The notes under the pieces were generated by a model. It saw only the letters and a list, made by a program, of their open reading frames with translations, ran no database searches and was not told the origin of the DNA. Positions 36,322 through 44,989 of a stretch of DNA of 64,000 bases are shown in pieces. Each line of letters starts with the position of its first letter. The first letter of the stretch is position 1. Position numbers and translations under genes: made by a program. The stretch is from Actinomadura cremea (GTDB lineage: Bacteria; Actinomycetota; Actinomycetes; Streptosporangiales; Streptosporangiaceae): contig NZ_BMRF01000010.1 in the NCBI RefSeq assembly GCF_014648495.1, forward strand, positions 62,001 to 126,000. Direction: 5' to 3'.

Positions 36322-37230
36322 TCAGCTCTGGATGGAACGGCCGGTGAGCGCGACGAACGCGTCGTCCAGCGAGGTCTGCTCGACCCGCAGATCGGCCGCG
36401 ACGACCTTGTTGCGGGCGAGCACCGTGGTCACGGCGAGCAGCAGGTCCCCGACGCCGGTCACGACGAGCCGGTCCCCGGCCCGCTCGACCGACGCGACCT
36501 CCGGCAGCGCGACCAGCTCGCCGTAGTCCAGCGGCGCGGACGGCCGGAACCGGATCCGCTGCCGGTCGCCGGTCCGCGCGACGAGCCCGGCCGGGGTGTC
36601 CACCGCGACGACCCGTCCGGAGTCGATCACGGCGAGCCGGTCGCAGAGCCGCTCCGCCTCCTCCATGAAGTGCGTGACCAGCAGGATCGTGACGCCCCGG
36701 TCCCGGACGCCCTCGATCAGGGCCCACGCGTCCCGCCGGGCCTGCGGGTCGAGGCCGGTGGTCAGCTCGTCCAGCACCGCCACCTTCGGGTCCCCGACCA
36801 GCGCGAGCGCGATCGACAGCCGCTGCTTCTGCCCGCCCGACAGCCGCCGGAACTGGGTGTCGCGCTTCTCGGTGAGGTTCAGCGTGCCGAGCAGCTCCCG
36901 CCAGTCGACGGGGTCGCGGTAGAACGAGCTGTACAGCTCCATCGCCTCGCCGACCTTGAGCTTGTCGGGCAGCTCGCTCTCCTGGAGCTGCGCGCCGAGC
37001 AGCTGCTTCAGCTCCCCGTCGTCGCGGCCCGGGTCGATGCCGCACACGCGGATGCTCCCGCCGTCGGGGGCGCGCAGCCCCTCGATGCACTCGACGGTCG
37101 TGGTCTTGCCCGCCCCGTTGGGGCCCAGAATTCCGAAGATCTCGCCCTGCTCGACGGCGAAGCTCACCCCGTTCACCGCGGTGTGATCGCCGTAGCGCTT
37201 GACGAGGCCGTCCACCTCGATGATCGCCAT
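36322..37230 (-). CDS. ABC transporter ATP-binding protein (DrrA-like)
   Basis: A 302-aa ATPase with Walker A GPNGAGKT at 36-43, signature LSGGQKQRL, Walker B VAVLDELTTGLD and a C-terminal DUF4162-like extension. It energises the ABC-2 permease next door. ATG at 37230 has a weak ribosome site; an in-frame GTG at 37281 would add 17 basic residues without homology. It is the first gene of the exporter/two-component operon. Confidence 0.9.
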   Translation of the reverse strand: MAIIEVDGLVKRYGDHTAVNGVSFAVEQGEIFGILGPNGAGKTTTVECIEGLRAPDGGSIRVCGIDPGRDDGELKQLLGAQLQESELPDKLKVGEAMELYSSFYRDPVDWRELLGTLNLTEKRDTQFRRLSGGQKQRLSIALALVGDPKVAVLDELTTGLDPQARRDAWALIEGVRDRGVTILLVTHFMEEAERLCDRLAVIDSGRVVAVDTPAGLVARTGDRQRIRFRPSAPLDYGELVALPEVASVERAGDRLVVTGVGDLLLAVTTVLARNKVVAADLRVEQTSLDDAFVALTGRSIQS

Positions 37231-37370
37231 GACTGCAGCGTCCCGTCCGGCACGGGTGCGCCGGATCGCCCGTGCGGCCACGGTCGGCTGGGGATGCGGC
37301 GGATGCGGGCATCAACCGATCGGTGGATGCCCGCAGGGCGCCGCGTCCCGCAGGGAGTGGGGCCGCAGGG

Positions 37371-37760
37371 TCAGTGCGCGGAGGGGCCCCCGTAGGGCGC
37401 GGTCATGATCTCCATGCTGTGCCCGTCGGGGTCGTCGAAGTACACGCCGCGGCCGCCGTAGTTGTGATTGATCTCGTTCGGCCGGTCGTGCCGTGGCCCG
37501 GCGTAGTAGGTGAGGCCGGCCGCGCGGATCCGGGCGAACGCCGCGTCGAACTCGGCGTCGTTCACGAGGAAGGCGTAGTGCTGCGGCTGGATCTGTGCGG
37601 GCGCGTCCAGATAGTCGAGCGTGATGCCGTTGGCCAGGGTCAGCGGCTGGAACGGGCCCCACCGGTCCTCGACCGGCATCCCCAGGATCCCGGCCAGGAA
37701 CGCCGCCGAGGCGCTCGCGTCGCGCGCGTGGACGATGGTGTGGTTCAGTTCGATGCTCAT
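37371..37760 (-). CDS. VOC-family (glyoxalase-like) protein
   Basis: A 129-aa protein with the paired beta-alpha-beta-beta-beta modules of the vicinal-oxygen-chelate family: NHTIVHARDASASAAFL, then GRGVYFDDPDGHSMEIMT with the usual metal-ligand H and E. It may be a dioxygenase, a glyoxalase or a small-molecule binder. ATG at 37760 with AGGA about 10 bases upstream. It diverges from a TetR regulator and is probably its target. Confidence 0.85.
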   Translation of the reverse strand: MSIELNHTIVHARDASASAAFLAGILGMPVEDRWGPFQPLTLANGITLDYLDAPAQIQPQHYAFLVNDAEFDAAFARIRAAGLTYYAGPRHDRPNEINHNYGGRGVYFDDPDGHSMEIMTAPYGGPSAH

Positions 37761-37820
37761 GATGACGGTCCTTCCTCGGGATGTCGTCGTCCACAATGTT
37801 AGAACGTTCATCCATAAAAT

Positions 37821-37833
37821 GGAACATTGTTCC
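37821..37833. promoter_or_regulatory. TetR operator candidate
   Basis: GGAACA-T-TGTTCC, a perfect 13-bp palindrome, lies 14 bases before the TetR start and about 60 from the VOC start. A smaller palindrome, GAACGTTC, lies 13 bases away at about 37802. Both share the GAAC/GTTC core. Confidence 0.6.
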
Positions 37834-37846
37834 AACGGAGTTCCGC

Positions 37847-38452
37847 GTGACCGAAGACCTGCCGGGCATCGTCCGCCTCCGCGACCGGCGCGAGGCGCTG
37901 ACGCTGCGCACGATCCTCACCGCCGCGCGCCGCCTCTTCGCCGAGAACGGCTACGCCCGCACCCCGATCCGCCTCATCGCCAAGGAGGCCGGCGTCTCAC
38001 CGCAGACGATCTACGCGCACTTCGGATCCAAGGCGGGCGTCCTGACCGGGCTGGTCGACCTGATGGACGACGAGGCCGGCATCCCCGACCTCATGGCCGA
38101 GACCGCCGGCCCGCACGGCCCGGCCGACCTCCTGGGCCTGCTCGCCAGGGCGAGCCGCCAGATCAGGGAGCGCTGCGGCGACATCGTCGCGATCCTGAAC
38201 TCCGGCGCCGCCGTCGACCCCGACATCGCGGCCACCCGCGCGGAGACCGAACGGCGCAACCGCCTCGGCGTCGAGATGGTCGTCGAACGGATCCGCGGCA
38301 GCGGCCGTCCCGTCGACCCCAGAGCCTCCGACATCGCGGTCGCCCTGATGGGCCACGGAGTCCACGACTCCCTCGTCGTTGACTCCGGCTGGTCCCACGA
38401 CGAATACGAGGACTGGCTCAAGCGCACCCTTGTCACCGCCCTGCTGCCGTGA
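37847..38452 (+). CDS. TetR-family transcriptional regulator
   Basis: A 201-aa regulator with the TetR helix-turn-helix at about 20-65 (ARRLFAENGYARTPIRLIA, GVSPQTIYAHFGSKAG) and a C-terminal ligand domain. GTG at 37847 with GGAG six bases upstream; upstream in-frame codons have no site and overlap the operator. It likely represses the VOC gene and itself. Confidence 0.88.
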   Translation: MTEDLPGIVRLRDRREALTLRTILTAARRLFAENGYARTPIRLIAKEAGVSPQTIYAHFGSKAGVLTGLVDLMDDEAGIPDLMAETAGPHGPADLLGLLARASRQIRERCGDIVAILNSGAAVDPDIAATRAETERRNRLGVEMVVERIRGSGRPVDPRASDIAVALMGHGVHDSLVVDSGWSHDEYEDWLKRTLVTALLP

Positions 38453-38489
38453 GCCGAGCGGTTCACCGGACGGCGTCGGACGGAGCGCC

Positions 38490-38770
38490 CTACTTCAGGA
38501 TCGCGAGGATCCTCTCGGCGATCTCGGTCGCCTGCCTCTTGGCGGTGCCGTAGGGCAGGTTGGTGCCCTGGACGAGCCCGCCGCGGGTCCGGTAGGCGTC
38601 CGCGGCCGTCCACGTGATCTCGATGGTGACGTTGCCCTTGCGGACGAAGAGCTCCGCGCCGCCGAGCCAGTACGTTGGTGACCGGAGGCCATGCCAAACG
38701 GTCGTCGATCCGCCGACGCCCGGGGTGTTCCGGCCGTTTCCCGAAGGGCCCGCGAAGCACCGGGTGCGCT
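38490..38770 (-). pseudogene. C-terminal remnant of a secreted protein gene
   Basis: In the 417-base gap 38453-38869 one minus-strand frame reads GVGGSTTVWHGLRSPTYWLG, then ELFVRKGNVTIEITW and AKRQATEIAERILAILK with a stop at 38490. This looks like the end of a DUF3558-like lipoprotein. No signal peptide, lipobox or plausible start is found, and the frame would have to run into the promoter of the divergent ATPase gene. I take it as a decayed remnant of about 90 codons. Confidence 0.45.
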
Positions 38771-38869
38771 GTGGTAGGCAAGAGTGCGGGCCTTCCCGGT
38801 CCGGGCCCCGCGCGGGCGCGCGATGTCTCCGCGGTCTCATAGGCTTGACCTTCGACGAGAGGGGGGCGA

Positions 38870-40555
38870 ATGTCGGATTCGAGCTGGCAGCACTCCGTAC
38901 TGAGTGATCTCGGCGTGTCCCAGCGCGGGTTCGCGGCCCTGAAGGACGCCTCCGTGCTTCCTCCGCGGTCGGACGCCCCCGACACCGACTCCTACACCGA
39001 GCAGCGCGCGCCGGAGCCGGCGAACCCGCCGGCGCAGCACTCCGGGACGCAGGCCCCGCCGCCACCGCCGCCCATGCAGCCGCCGGCCGACGCCCCCGCC
39101 CCGGCGCCCGTCCCTGCCCCGCAGGCCGACGCCCCGGCCCCCGCGCCCGTGCCCGCTTCGCAGGCCGACGCGCCCGCGCCCGTGCCGCCGCCGCCGGCCT
39201 TCGAACCGCCCGCGCCCGCGCCCGCGCCGCAGCCGGTTCCCGAGCCCCCCGCGCCCGCGCCGCAACCCCAGCCGCAGCCGCAGGCCGACGTGCCCGCGCC
39301 CCCCGCGCCTCAGCCGCAGGCCCCGCAGCCCCCTGCCCCCCAGGCCCAGCCCGAACCGCAGCCGCAGCCGCAGCCCCAGCCCCAGCCCCAGCCGCAGGCT
39401 CAGGACGCGACCGGGCACCAGGAGGCCGTGGAGCCGCAGCTGCACGAGCCGGAGCAGCCCCCGCCCCCCATCGAGGACGAGTTCAGCTGGGAGGCGGCGA
39501 TCTCGCCGGTCGGGCACATGGCGGCGCAGGCGCCGGGGATGGCGCAGGCGCCCGGGGCCGAGGACGAGGAGACCGAGGGGGAGCGGACCCCGCCGCCCGG
39601 TTCGGGTCCGCCGCCCGTCCCGCAGCCGCCGCAGCAGCAGCACGCGGGCGGCGCGGTGCCGATGGCGCACGAGTTCGTCCGCAAGGACCAGCACGGCGAC
39701 GCGTTCATGCGCCGGATGGGACGCGGCGTGAAGAAGGTCGTCGGCGGGTCGGGCGCCATGCAGAACCAGGCGGAGATCGCCGAGTTCCTGCAGCGGCCGG
39801 TGCCCGGGTACCGGCAGGTGACGGTCGTCAGCGTGCGGGGCGGCGCGGGCAAGACGACGATGGCGGCCCTGCTGGCGACCGAGCTGGCCCGGCACCGCAC
39901 CGACCGGGTGCTGGCGATGGACGCCGACGCGGAGCTGGGCTCGCTGCCGCTGCGGCTCGGCGTCCGGTCGGAGCTGTCGCTGTTCGACATCGCGGGCAAG
40001 CAGCCGCGCACGTTCGAGGAGGCGGCGCAGTACCTGACGCGGACGCCGTCGGGCCTGTGGGTGCTGCCGGCGACGCGCGGCGGACGGATCGCGGGCGAGT
40101 TCACGCTGGAGACGTTCGAGGCGGCGTTCAGCGCCGTCAGCCGGTTCATCTCCCTCGCGGTGATGGACTGCAGCGCCGGGATCCTCACCGAGCTGCACCG
40201 CGGGATCCTGGGCCGCACGCACAGCGTCGTCCTGGTCACGCCGGGGACGGTCGACGGCGCGCTGAGCGCGCGCGGCGCCCTGGAGTGGTTCGCGGGGCAC
40301 GGCGGGCAGCGGGAGCTGCTGTCCCGCGCGGTGATCGCGATGGTGACGCACGCGCCGCAGGTCGGGGCCGACCTGGAGCGGGCGTCGCAGATGCTGACGG
40401 CGTGGGGCACCCCGGTGATCCACGTCCCGTACGACCGGCACATCGCGACGGGCGCGGCGATGGACGTCACCAAGATCGGTGAGGAGACGCGGGGCGCGGT
40501 GTCGCGCGTCGCCTACGAGGCGTTCGGCCGCGCCCTGGGCGTCCCGACGCACTGA
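38870..40555 (+). CDS. EspI-like ParA/MinD ATPase with Pro-rich N-terminus
   Basis: A 561-aa cytosolic protein. The N-terminal 260 residues are almost only Pro, Ala, Gln and acidic residues (repeats such as APAPVPAPQADAPAP). The C-terminal 250 residues are a ParA/MinD-type ATPase with deviant Walker A (VRGGAGKTTMAALLA), VLAMDADAELGSLPLRLGV, and LAVMDCSAGIL as Walker B. This layout is that of EspI of mycobacterial ESX-1, which tunes secretion under low ATP. ATG at 38870. It lies about 17 kb from the ESX core but is likely part of the system. Confidence 0.82.
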   Translation: MSDSSWQHSVLSDLGVSQRGFAALKDASVLPPRSDAPDTDSYTEQRAPEPANPPAQHSGTQAPPPPPPMQPPADAPAPAPVPAPQADAPAPAPVPASQADAPAPVPPPPAFEPPAPAPAPQPVPEPPAPAPQPQPQPQADVPAPPAPQPQAPQPPAPQAQPEPQPQPQPQPQPQPQAQDATGHQEAVEPQLHEPEQPPPPIEDEFSWEAAISPVGHMAAQAPGMAQAPGAEDEETEGERTPPPGSGPPPVPQPPQQQHAGGAVPMAHEFVRKDQHGDAFMRRMGRGVKKVVGGSGAMQNQAEIAEFLQRPVPGYRQVTVVSVRGGAGKTTMAALLATELARHRTDRVLAMDADAELGSLPLRLGVRSELSLFDIAGKQPRTFEEAAQYLTRTPSGLWVLPATRGGRIAGEFTLETFEAAFSAVSRFISLAVMDCSAGILTELHRGILGRTHSVVLVTPGTVDGALSARGALEWFAGHGGQRELLSRAVIAMVTHAPQVGADLERASQMLTAWGTPVIHVPYDRHIATGAAMDVTKIGEETRGAVSRVAYEAFGRALGVPTH

Positions 40556-40615
40556 CGGCCGACCGGCGAGCCCCGTGCGGGCTCACCACGGCCGCGACGC
40601 CGGCGGCTGCGGGCG

Positions 40616-41380
40616 TCAGTCGGTGAAGCGGAGGACGTTGGTGATCTCGACGCCGAGTTCCCCGGCGGTGGCGTAGACGTCGCCGTCGCGGCCGCCGGGG
40701 GAGCTGCCGTCGGCCCAGTACGACTGGGCGTAGATGACGCGGTCGTCCAGGGCCCAGGTCCGCGTCCAGTAGGACGGCTCGGCCTCGGGCCGCGGGAGGC
40801 CGCTGTCCTCGGCCGGGGTCAGCAGCTCCGGCCAGCCGTCGCTGGTCGTGGCCTCCTTGACGGCCTCCGCGTCGGTCGCGGTGGCGAAGTCGAGGATGGA
40901 CACCGTGGTGATGATCTTCTTGGCCGGGTCCGCGTAGACGGCCGAGTGCATCTCGCCCGCGCACGGGTGGTCCCGCAGGGCGGCCTTCAGCGCGGTGTTC
41001 GCGCGGGTGGCGCAGGACTCGGTGCGGGTGCCCGCGCGGGTGAAGGTGTTCCCCTTGGCCGTCTCGACCGTGGTGCCGAGGATGCCGTAGGGGTCCCCGG
41101 ACGACGCGCGCGTGGGCTCGTCCGACGGCGTGGACGAGCGCGCGGACGGCGGCGGGGCGGAGGCGGTGGTGTAGTCCGGGCCGTCGTCGGCGCTCTCGAT
41201 CACCAGGAAGGCGCCGAGGGCGGCGATCGCGACGACCACCACCGCGCCGAAGATCAGGAGCGGGATCAGCAGCCCGCCTCCGCCGCGCTGGGGCGGGGGC
41301 GGCGGGGGGAAGCCGTGCGGCGGGCCGGGCGGGTATCCGGGCGGGCCGGGAGGCTGCCCGGGCCAGGCTGGGCCGTTCAT
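40616..41380 (-). CDS. Membrane-anchored protein with Pro-rich cytosolic start
   Basis: A 254-aa protein: Pro/Gly-rich cytosolic segment (about 1-35), one membrane helix (about 37-60), a Ser/Pro linker, and an outer domain of about 155 residues with two cysteines (TESCATRANTAL, DHPCAGEMHSAVY) likely forming a disulfide. The C-terminal YWTRTWALDDRVIYAQSYW looks like a sensor or lipid-binding fold. The family is unknown but common next to actinomycete ESX or envelope genes. ATG at 41380. A weak GAGCCC/GGGCTC hairpin lies between it and the convergent EspI-like gene. Confidence 0.62.
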   Translation of the reverse strand: MNGPAWPGQPPGPPGYPPGPPHGFPPPPPPQRGGGGLLIPLLIFGAVVVVAIAALGAFLVIESADDGPDYTTASAPPPSARSSTPSDEPTRASSGDPYGILGTTVETAKGNTFTRAGTRTESCATRANTALKAALRDHPCAGEMHSAVYADPAKKIITTVSILDFATATDAEAVKEATTSDGWPELLTPAEDSGLPRPEAEPSYWTRTWALDDRVIYAQSYWADGSSPGGRDGDVYATAGELGVEITNVLRFTD

Positions 41381-41679
41381 GATCGCTCCGGGGACGTCGC
41401 GAGGGGATCGGATCAGACTAGCGGCAGGTGGTGCCGGTTTTCAGCGGGTATCGACCAACGCGCGATCATCGTGCCGGTGGCCCGCGCACGCCCCGGTGCT
41501 CCTAGGCTGGGGGCGACGGGTCGTCCGCGCCCTGACGGTGCGGGCGATGCGGAGCGTCTCGTAGGCTTGCCCGGGAGAGGGGAGGCAGGTGTCCGACTCC
41601 AGCCGACTGCGGACGGTCGTGCGCACCGCGCGGCCGAGTTTCCGCCTGCCCTGCACGGTGCCGACCGACTGGTGGGTCG

Positions 41680-42204
41680 ATGAGCACTGACCTGGTCGCC
41701 CTGGTGCGGCGGCGCCCCGACGTGCACGCCATCGCGGACGGCTTGATCGCGTTGGGCGAGCCCCTTGAACTGCGCGGCGGCGAACCCGACGCGATGCGCC
41801 TGCACGGACCGGACGGACGGCTGCTCGTCTCCATCGAGGACGCGGTGCAGGTGTCGGTCCACAGCGAGCTCGGCCGGCTGCTCGGCGCCGAGTTCGCCGA
41901 GCGGGTGAAGGCGCCGGTCTGGTGGGTGGACGTCCGCGCGGTCGCCGACGTGCCGGACGCCGCGCGCGTCGCCCGCAGGTTCGCCGACTCGCTCGTCCAC
42001 TGGCTCGGCGGCGCCGTCTACCCGGACGGGGAGAGCGACGGGCCCGCGCTGAGCTGGAAGGCCACCCCGGACGCCGGAGCCCCCGGAGCTCCAGGCGGTG
42101 CCGGCGGCGCCGGAGGCCAAGGAGCCGCCGGAGGTCCAGGAACCGCCGGGGGCGCCGGGATGTCGGCGGAGGGCACCTACCAGGGCGGTACGGTCGGTCG
42201 CTGA
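41680..42204 (+). CDS. Hypothetical protein with collagen-like Gly tail
   Basis: A 174-aa protein with no signal peptide. Residues 1-125 form a compact mixed domain (LVALVRRRPDVHAIADGL, PVWWVDVRAVADVPDAARVA) and residues 130-160 are GAPG/GxAGG repeats resembling collagen triplets. Homologues beside ESX genes in Actinomadura-type genomes are expected but not verified. ATG at 41680. The 299 bases before it hold no recognisable gene; they must contain divergent promoters. Confidence 0.55.
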   Translation: MSTDLVALVRRRPDVHAIADGLIALGEPLELRGGEPDAMRLHGPDGRLLVSIEDAVQVSVHSELGRLLGAEFAERVKAPVWWVDVRAVADVPDAARVARRFADSLVHWLGGAVYPDGESDGPALSWKATPDAGAPGAPGGAGGAGGQGAAGGPGTAGGAGMSAEGTYQGGTVGR

Positions 42205-42279
42205 GGGCCGAACCGAACCCGCCGAACCGGTAGGTGAGCCCGCAGGTCACGCCCGTAAAGTCCGCTGAACCGGCCGAGT

Positions 42280-42410
42280 CCGGCAGGCCCGCCGAGCCCG
42301 GCAGGCCCGGCAGGCCCGTCAGGCCCGGCAGCTCGGGCAGCTCCGGCAGCTCCGGCAGCTCCGGCAGCTCGGGCGACTCCGGCAGCTCGGGCGACTCCGT
42401 CAGCTCGGTC
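42280..42410. repeat. 9-bp tandem repeats between convergent genes
   Basis: Around fourteen imperfect 9-base units of the kind GGCAGCTCC, with GGCAGGCCC variants on the left, fill the gap between two convergent genes and reach the stop codon of the DUF1266 gene at 42409. Each unit is divisible by three and strongly purine/pyrimidine biased. This is a potential variable-number locus. Confidence 0.8.
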
Positions 42411-43836
42411 AGGGCCAGTCGCGGGTCAGTTCGAGGTCCCACGGGACGACGGTCCACGGGCTGCGCGGATCGGTGGCGAGCGTGTCGATGAGCCGGTCGT
42501 ACTCGTCCTGCGCCTGCCCGCCGCCGCCCGACCACAGCAGCCGCCCCTGCAGGTAGCAGGTGGCCATGTCGCGCCAGGACGTGTACCTGCGCTGGATGTC
42601 GAGCGCGAGCGGCAGCATCCGCTCCCAGCAGTACTCCTCGGTCAGCCAGCCGACCATGTGCCCCCACCGGTACAGCATCAGCGCGCGGCCGTAGTCCCAG
42701 ATGAGGAACCGGCCCGTGTTGGCGCGCAGCGCCGGGTCGGCGAGCGTCTTGAGCCGGTGCAGCTCCTCGGCCGCGTGGCCGCGGTCGTTGAACAGCCGGT
42801 GCAGGAACTGCGCCAGCTCGGCGCCCTGCTCGCTGAGGTCGGCGCCCGGCTCGTCGCGCAGCAGCGGCGGGACGAGCCGCGCGTACGCGTCGCCGCGGTC
42901 GCCGTACCGGACCTGCACCAGCTCGATGAGCCGCTCGACGAACGGCGGCTCGAGCATGTCGCGGGCGATCAGGTCGTCGACCTCGCGCAGCAGGTCGGCG
43001 TACTGCTCCTGCTCGGGGGCCGGACGCGCGGCGAGTTCGGCGTCCTGCGCGAAGTCGGCGCGGTGCCCGTCCTGGACGAGCCAGTTGACGGCGCCGAGGA
43101 GCTGTTCGAGGTCGTAGGCGCCCCACGGGTCCTGCAGCAGCTCGAGGGCGGTGCGGCGGTCGGCGGACGCGGCGGACTCGCCGGCCGCGGTGCCGAGCCG
43201 GTCGACGCGGAACCCGTTCGCGGCACCGTAGGGCGCGGCCGCGCCGATGATCCACTGCTGGACGGGCGTGAGGCCGGCGCCGTGCGCGAGGACGCCGGGC
43301 AGGTCGGGCGCGGAGATCAGCTCCCAGAGCCGCCGCTGGAACTCCGCGGCCTGCCGCTCCTCGCCCTCGAAGAACCCGGCGAGCTGCTTGCGCAGCGACG
43401 GATGGCGCACGTACAGGCGGCGGAAGAAGCGCCCGTTCTTCCACACGAGATGCTCGGGCCGCAGATCGCCGAACGGCACGCGCGTCCGCCGGTGGATCAG
43501 GGCGCGCTCGGTGAAGTGCAGCTCCAGCTCGGGCCACAGGGTGGCGACGGACGTGAACCGCAGCGTCGACAGGAGGACGAAGACGGCACCGAGCATCACC
43601 GCGCCCGGTGCGAGCGCCCAGCGCGCGACGTCCGCCAGTCCGGCCAGGGACAGGACCGCGCCGGTGAGCAGCAGCGTGACGCCGCCGATGCCGAGCGACA
43701 GCGACCAGCCGGTCAGCAGGATGGGGGAGCCGTCGATCCGCAGGACCGCCGCGTCGCCGTCGAACTCGAACGCCCCTTCGGCGAGAGTGCCCTCGACGGC
43801 CCGCTCAAGCGCGTCGAGCTGACCGGGCTGTCCCAT
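42409..43836 (-). CDS. DUF1266-domain membrane protein
   Basis: A 475-aa protein with a short N-terminal domain, two membrane helices (about 40-62 and 70-90), a PH-like strand segment (LELHFTERALIHRRTRVPFG), and a C-terminal DUF1266 domain (about 320-470, with LIWDYGRALMLYRWGHMVGW and the EYCWERMLPLA motif). DUF1266 proteins are of unknown biochemical function and are often found with polymorphic-toxin or secretion loci. ATG at 43836. An ESX accessory role is inferred from the neighbourhood. Confidence 0.7.
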   Translation of the reverse strand: MGQPGQLDALERAVEGTLAEGAFEFDGDAAVLRIDGSPILLTGWSLSLGIGGVTLLLTGAVLSLAGLADVARWALAPGAVMLGAVFVLLSTLRFTSVATLWPELELHFTERALIHRRTRVPFGDLRPEHLVWKNGRFFRRLYVRHPSLRKQLAGFFEGEERQAAEFQRRLWELISAPDLPGVLAHGAGLTPVQQWIIGAAAPYGAANGFRVDRLGTAAGESAASADRRTALELLQDPWGAYDLEQLLGAVNWLVQDGHRADFAQDAELAARPAPEQEQYADLLREVDDLIARDMLEPPFVERLIELVQVRYGDRGDAYARLVPPLLRDEPGADLSEQGAELAQFLHRLFNDRGHAAEELHRLKTLADPALRANTGRFLIWDYGRALMLYRWGHMVGWLTEEYCWERMLPLALDIQRRYTSWRDMATCYLQGRLLWSGGGGQAQDEYDRLIDTLATDPRSPWTVVPWDLELTRDWP

Positions 43837-43932
43837 GCAGGGGACGCTACCTCATCCCTTACGGGGAGATCATCGACTCTCTGCGGCGAATGGTGTCGGA
43901 CGGCCCGGAAATCCCTTTTCGGGTGGACGCCG

Positions 43933-44871
43933 TCAGGCCGACTGCAGGTGCTGCATCAGCATGCTGTGCCGCTGCCAGCCGTCGGCGGACCGGCCGTCGC
44001 CCAGCGGGAAGAACGTGAGCGGCGCCCGCTGCGGCCCCACCTGCTGCCCGGGAATGCCGCTCGGCCCGGACATCTGCCCCGACACGGCCAGCGCGACCGG
44101 TGACGTCTGGCCCGTCCAGCGCGCCTCGGTGGTGAGGTCGGCGCGGCCGGGCGTGTACTGGACGAACATCGACGCGACCGGGCGGTCGGCGGCCAGCGCC
44201 CCCACCAGCGACGGCAGGTGCTGCAGGGGCGGCGGGTCCTCGGGGGAGTACCCGACGGTCACGGTGGTGACCTCGGCGACGCCGCCCTCGACGGACCTGA
44301 AGTCGCACATCGCGAGCGCCGCCCGCGGCCCCGCGCCGCCGACCAGGAGGCGGACGTTGGAGCGGCCCTTGGCGAGCAGCGTGAACGCGTCGCCGCGCCA
44401 GCGGTTGCCCAGCGGCTCGTCGGTGCCGAGACTGGCCGGGACCTTGCCGGTGAGCAGCTGCAGCAGCCGCTCGACGGCCCCGGACAGGTCGGTGCCCGCG
44501 TCGTGCCGCAGCCGGTAGACGAGGGAGAGCTGCGCCCCGATCGGCGCGGTCGGCCGGGTGGTGAACCCGGGCGCGTAGTCGCGCGCCTCCGGCACGGGGA
44601 CGAACGTGCCGCCGTCCCACTTGAGCGGCCGCCCGCTGAGGCCCTCGTAGTAGCCGTCCCCGTTGCGGACGACCCACTGCACGGTGTTGCCGTCCGCGGC
44701 GGTGCGCAGCGGCAGCGACAGGCGCGTTTCCAGCGGGGTGACCAGCTGCAGCGTGCGCCCGCTCTCGGCGCACTCGCCGATCGTCTCGGCCAGCCAGGGG
44801 GTCAGCGGGACGACCGGCCTGTCCTGGATGACGACCATGGCCCGGTCGGTCAGCGCGTCTACGATGCTCAT
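43933..44871 (-). CDS. DUF6177-like hypothetical protein
   Basis: A 312-aa soluble protein starting VDALTDRAMVVIQDRPVVPL, with mixed strands and helices and QLSLVYRLRHDAGTDLSGAVE in the middle. The opening and length resemble DUF6177 proteins that accompany actinomycete type VII secretion genes; this match is from memory and tentative. No signal peptide or membrane segment. ATG at 44871, divergent from the LCP gene. Confidence 0.5.
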   Translation of the reverse strand: MSIVDALTDRAMVVIQDRPVVPLTPWLAETIGECAESGRTLQLVTPLETRLSLPLRTAADGNTVQWVVRNGDGYYEGLSGRPLKWDGGTFVPVPEARDYAPGFTTRPTAPIGAQLSLVYRLRHDAGTDLSGAVERLLQLLTGKVPASLGTDEPLGNRWRGDAFTLLAKGRSNVRLLVGGAGPRAALAMCDFRSVEGGVAEVTTVTVGYSPEDPPPLQHLPSLVGALAADRPVASMFVQYTPGRADLTTEARWTGQTSPVALAVSGQMSGPSGIPGQQVGPQRAPLTFFPLGDGRSADGWQRHSMLMQHLQSA

Positions 44872-44989
44872 CTTTTACGGAGTCTAGTCGGCGTGGCGGG
44901 TGCGCCGGGGGCGACCACCGTGCCGGGCCGCGGCCCCCGCAGTCCGACTTTTTCGTGACGAGGGGGGTGGGTGTCCAATCTGTGCTGAA

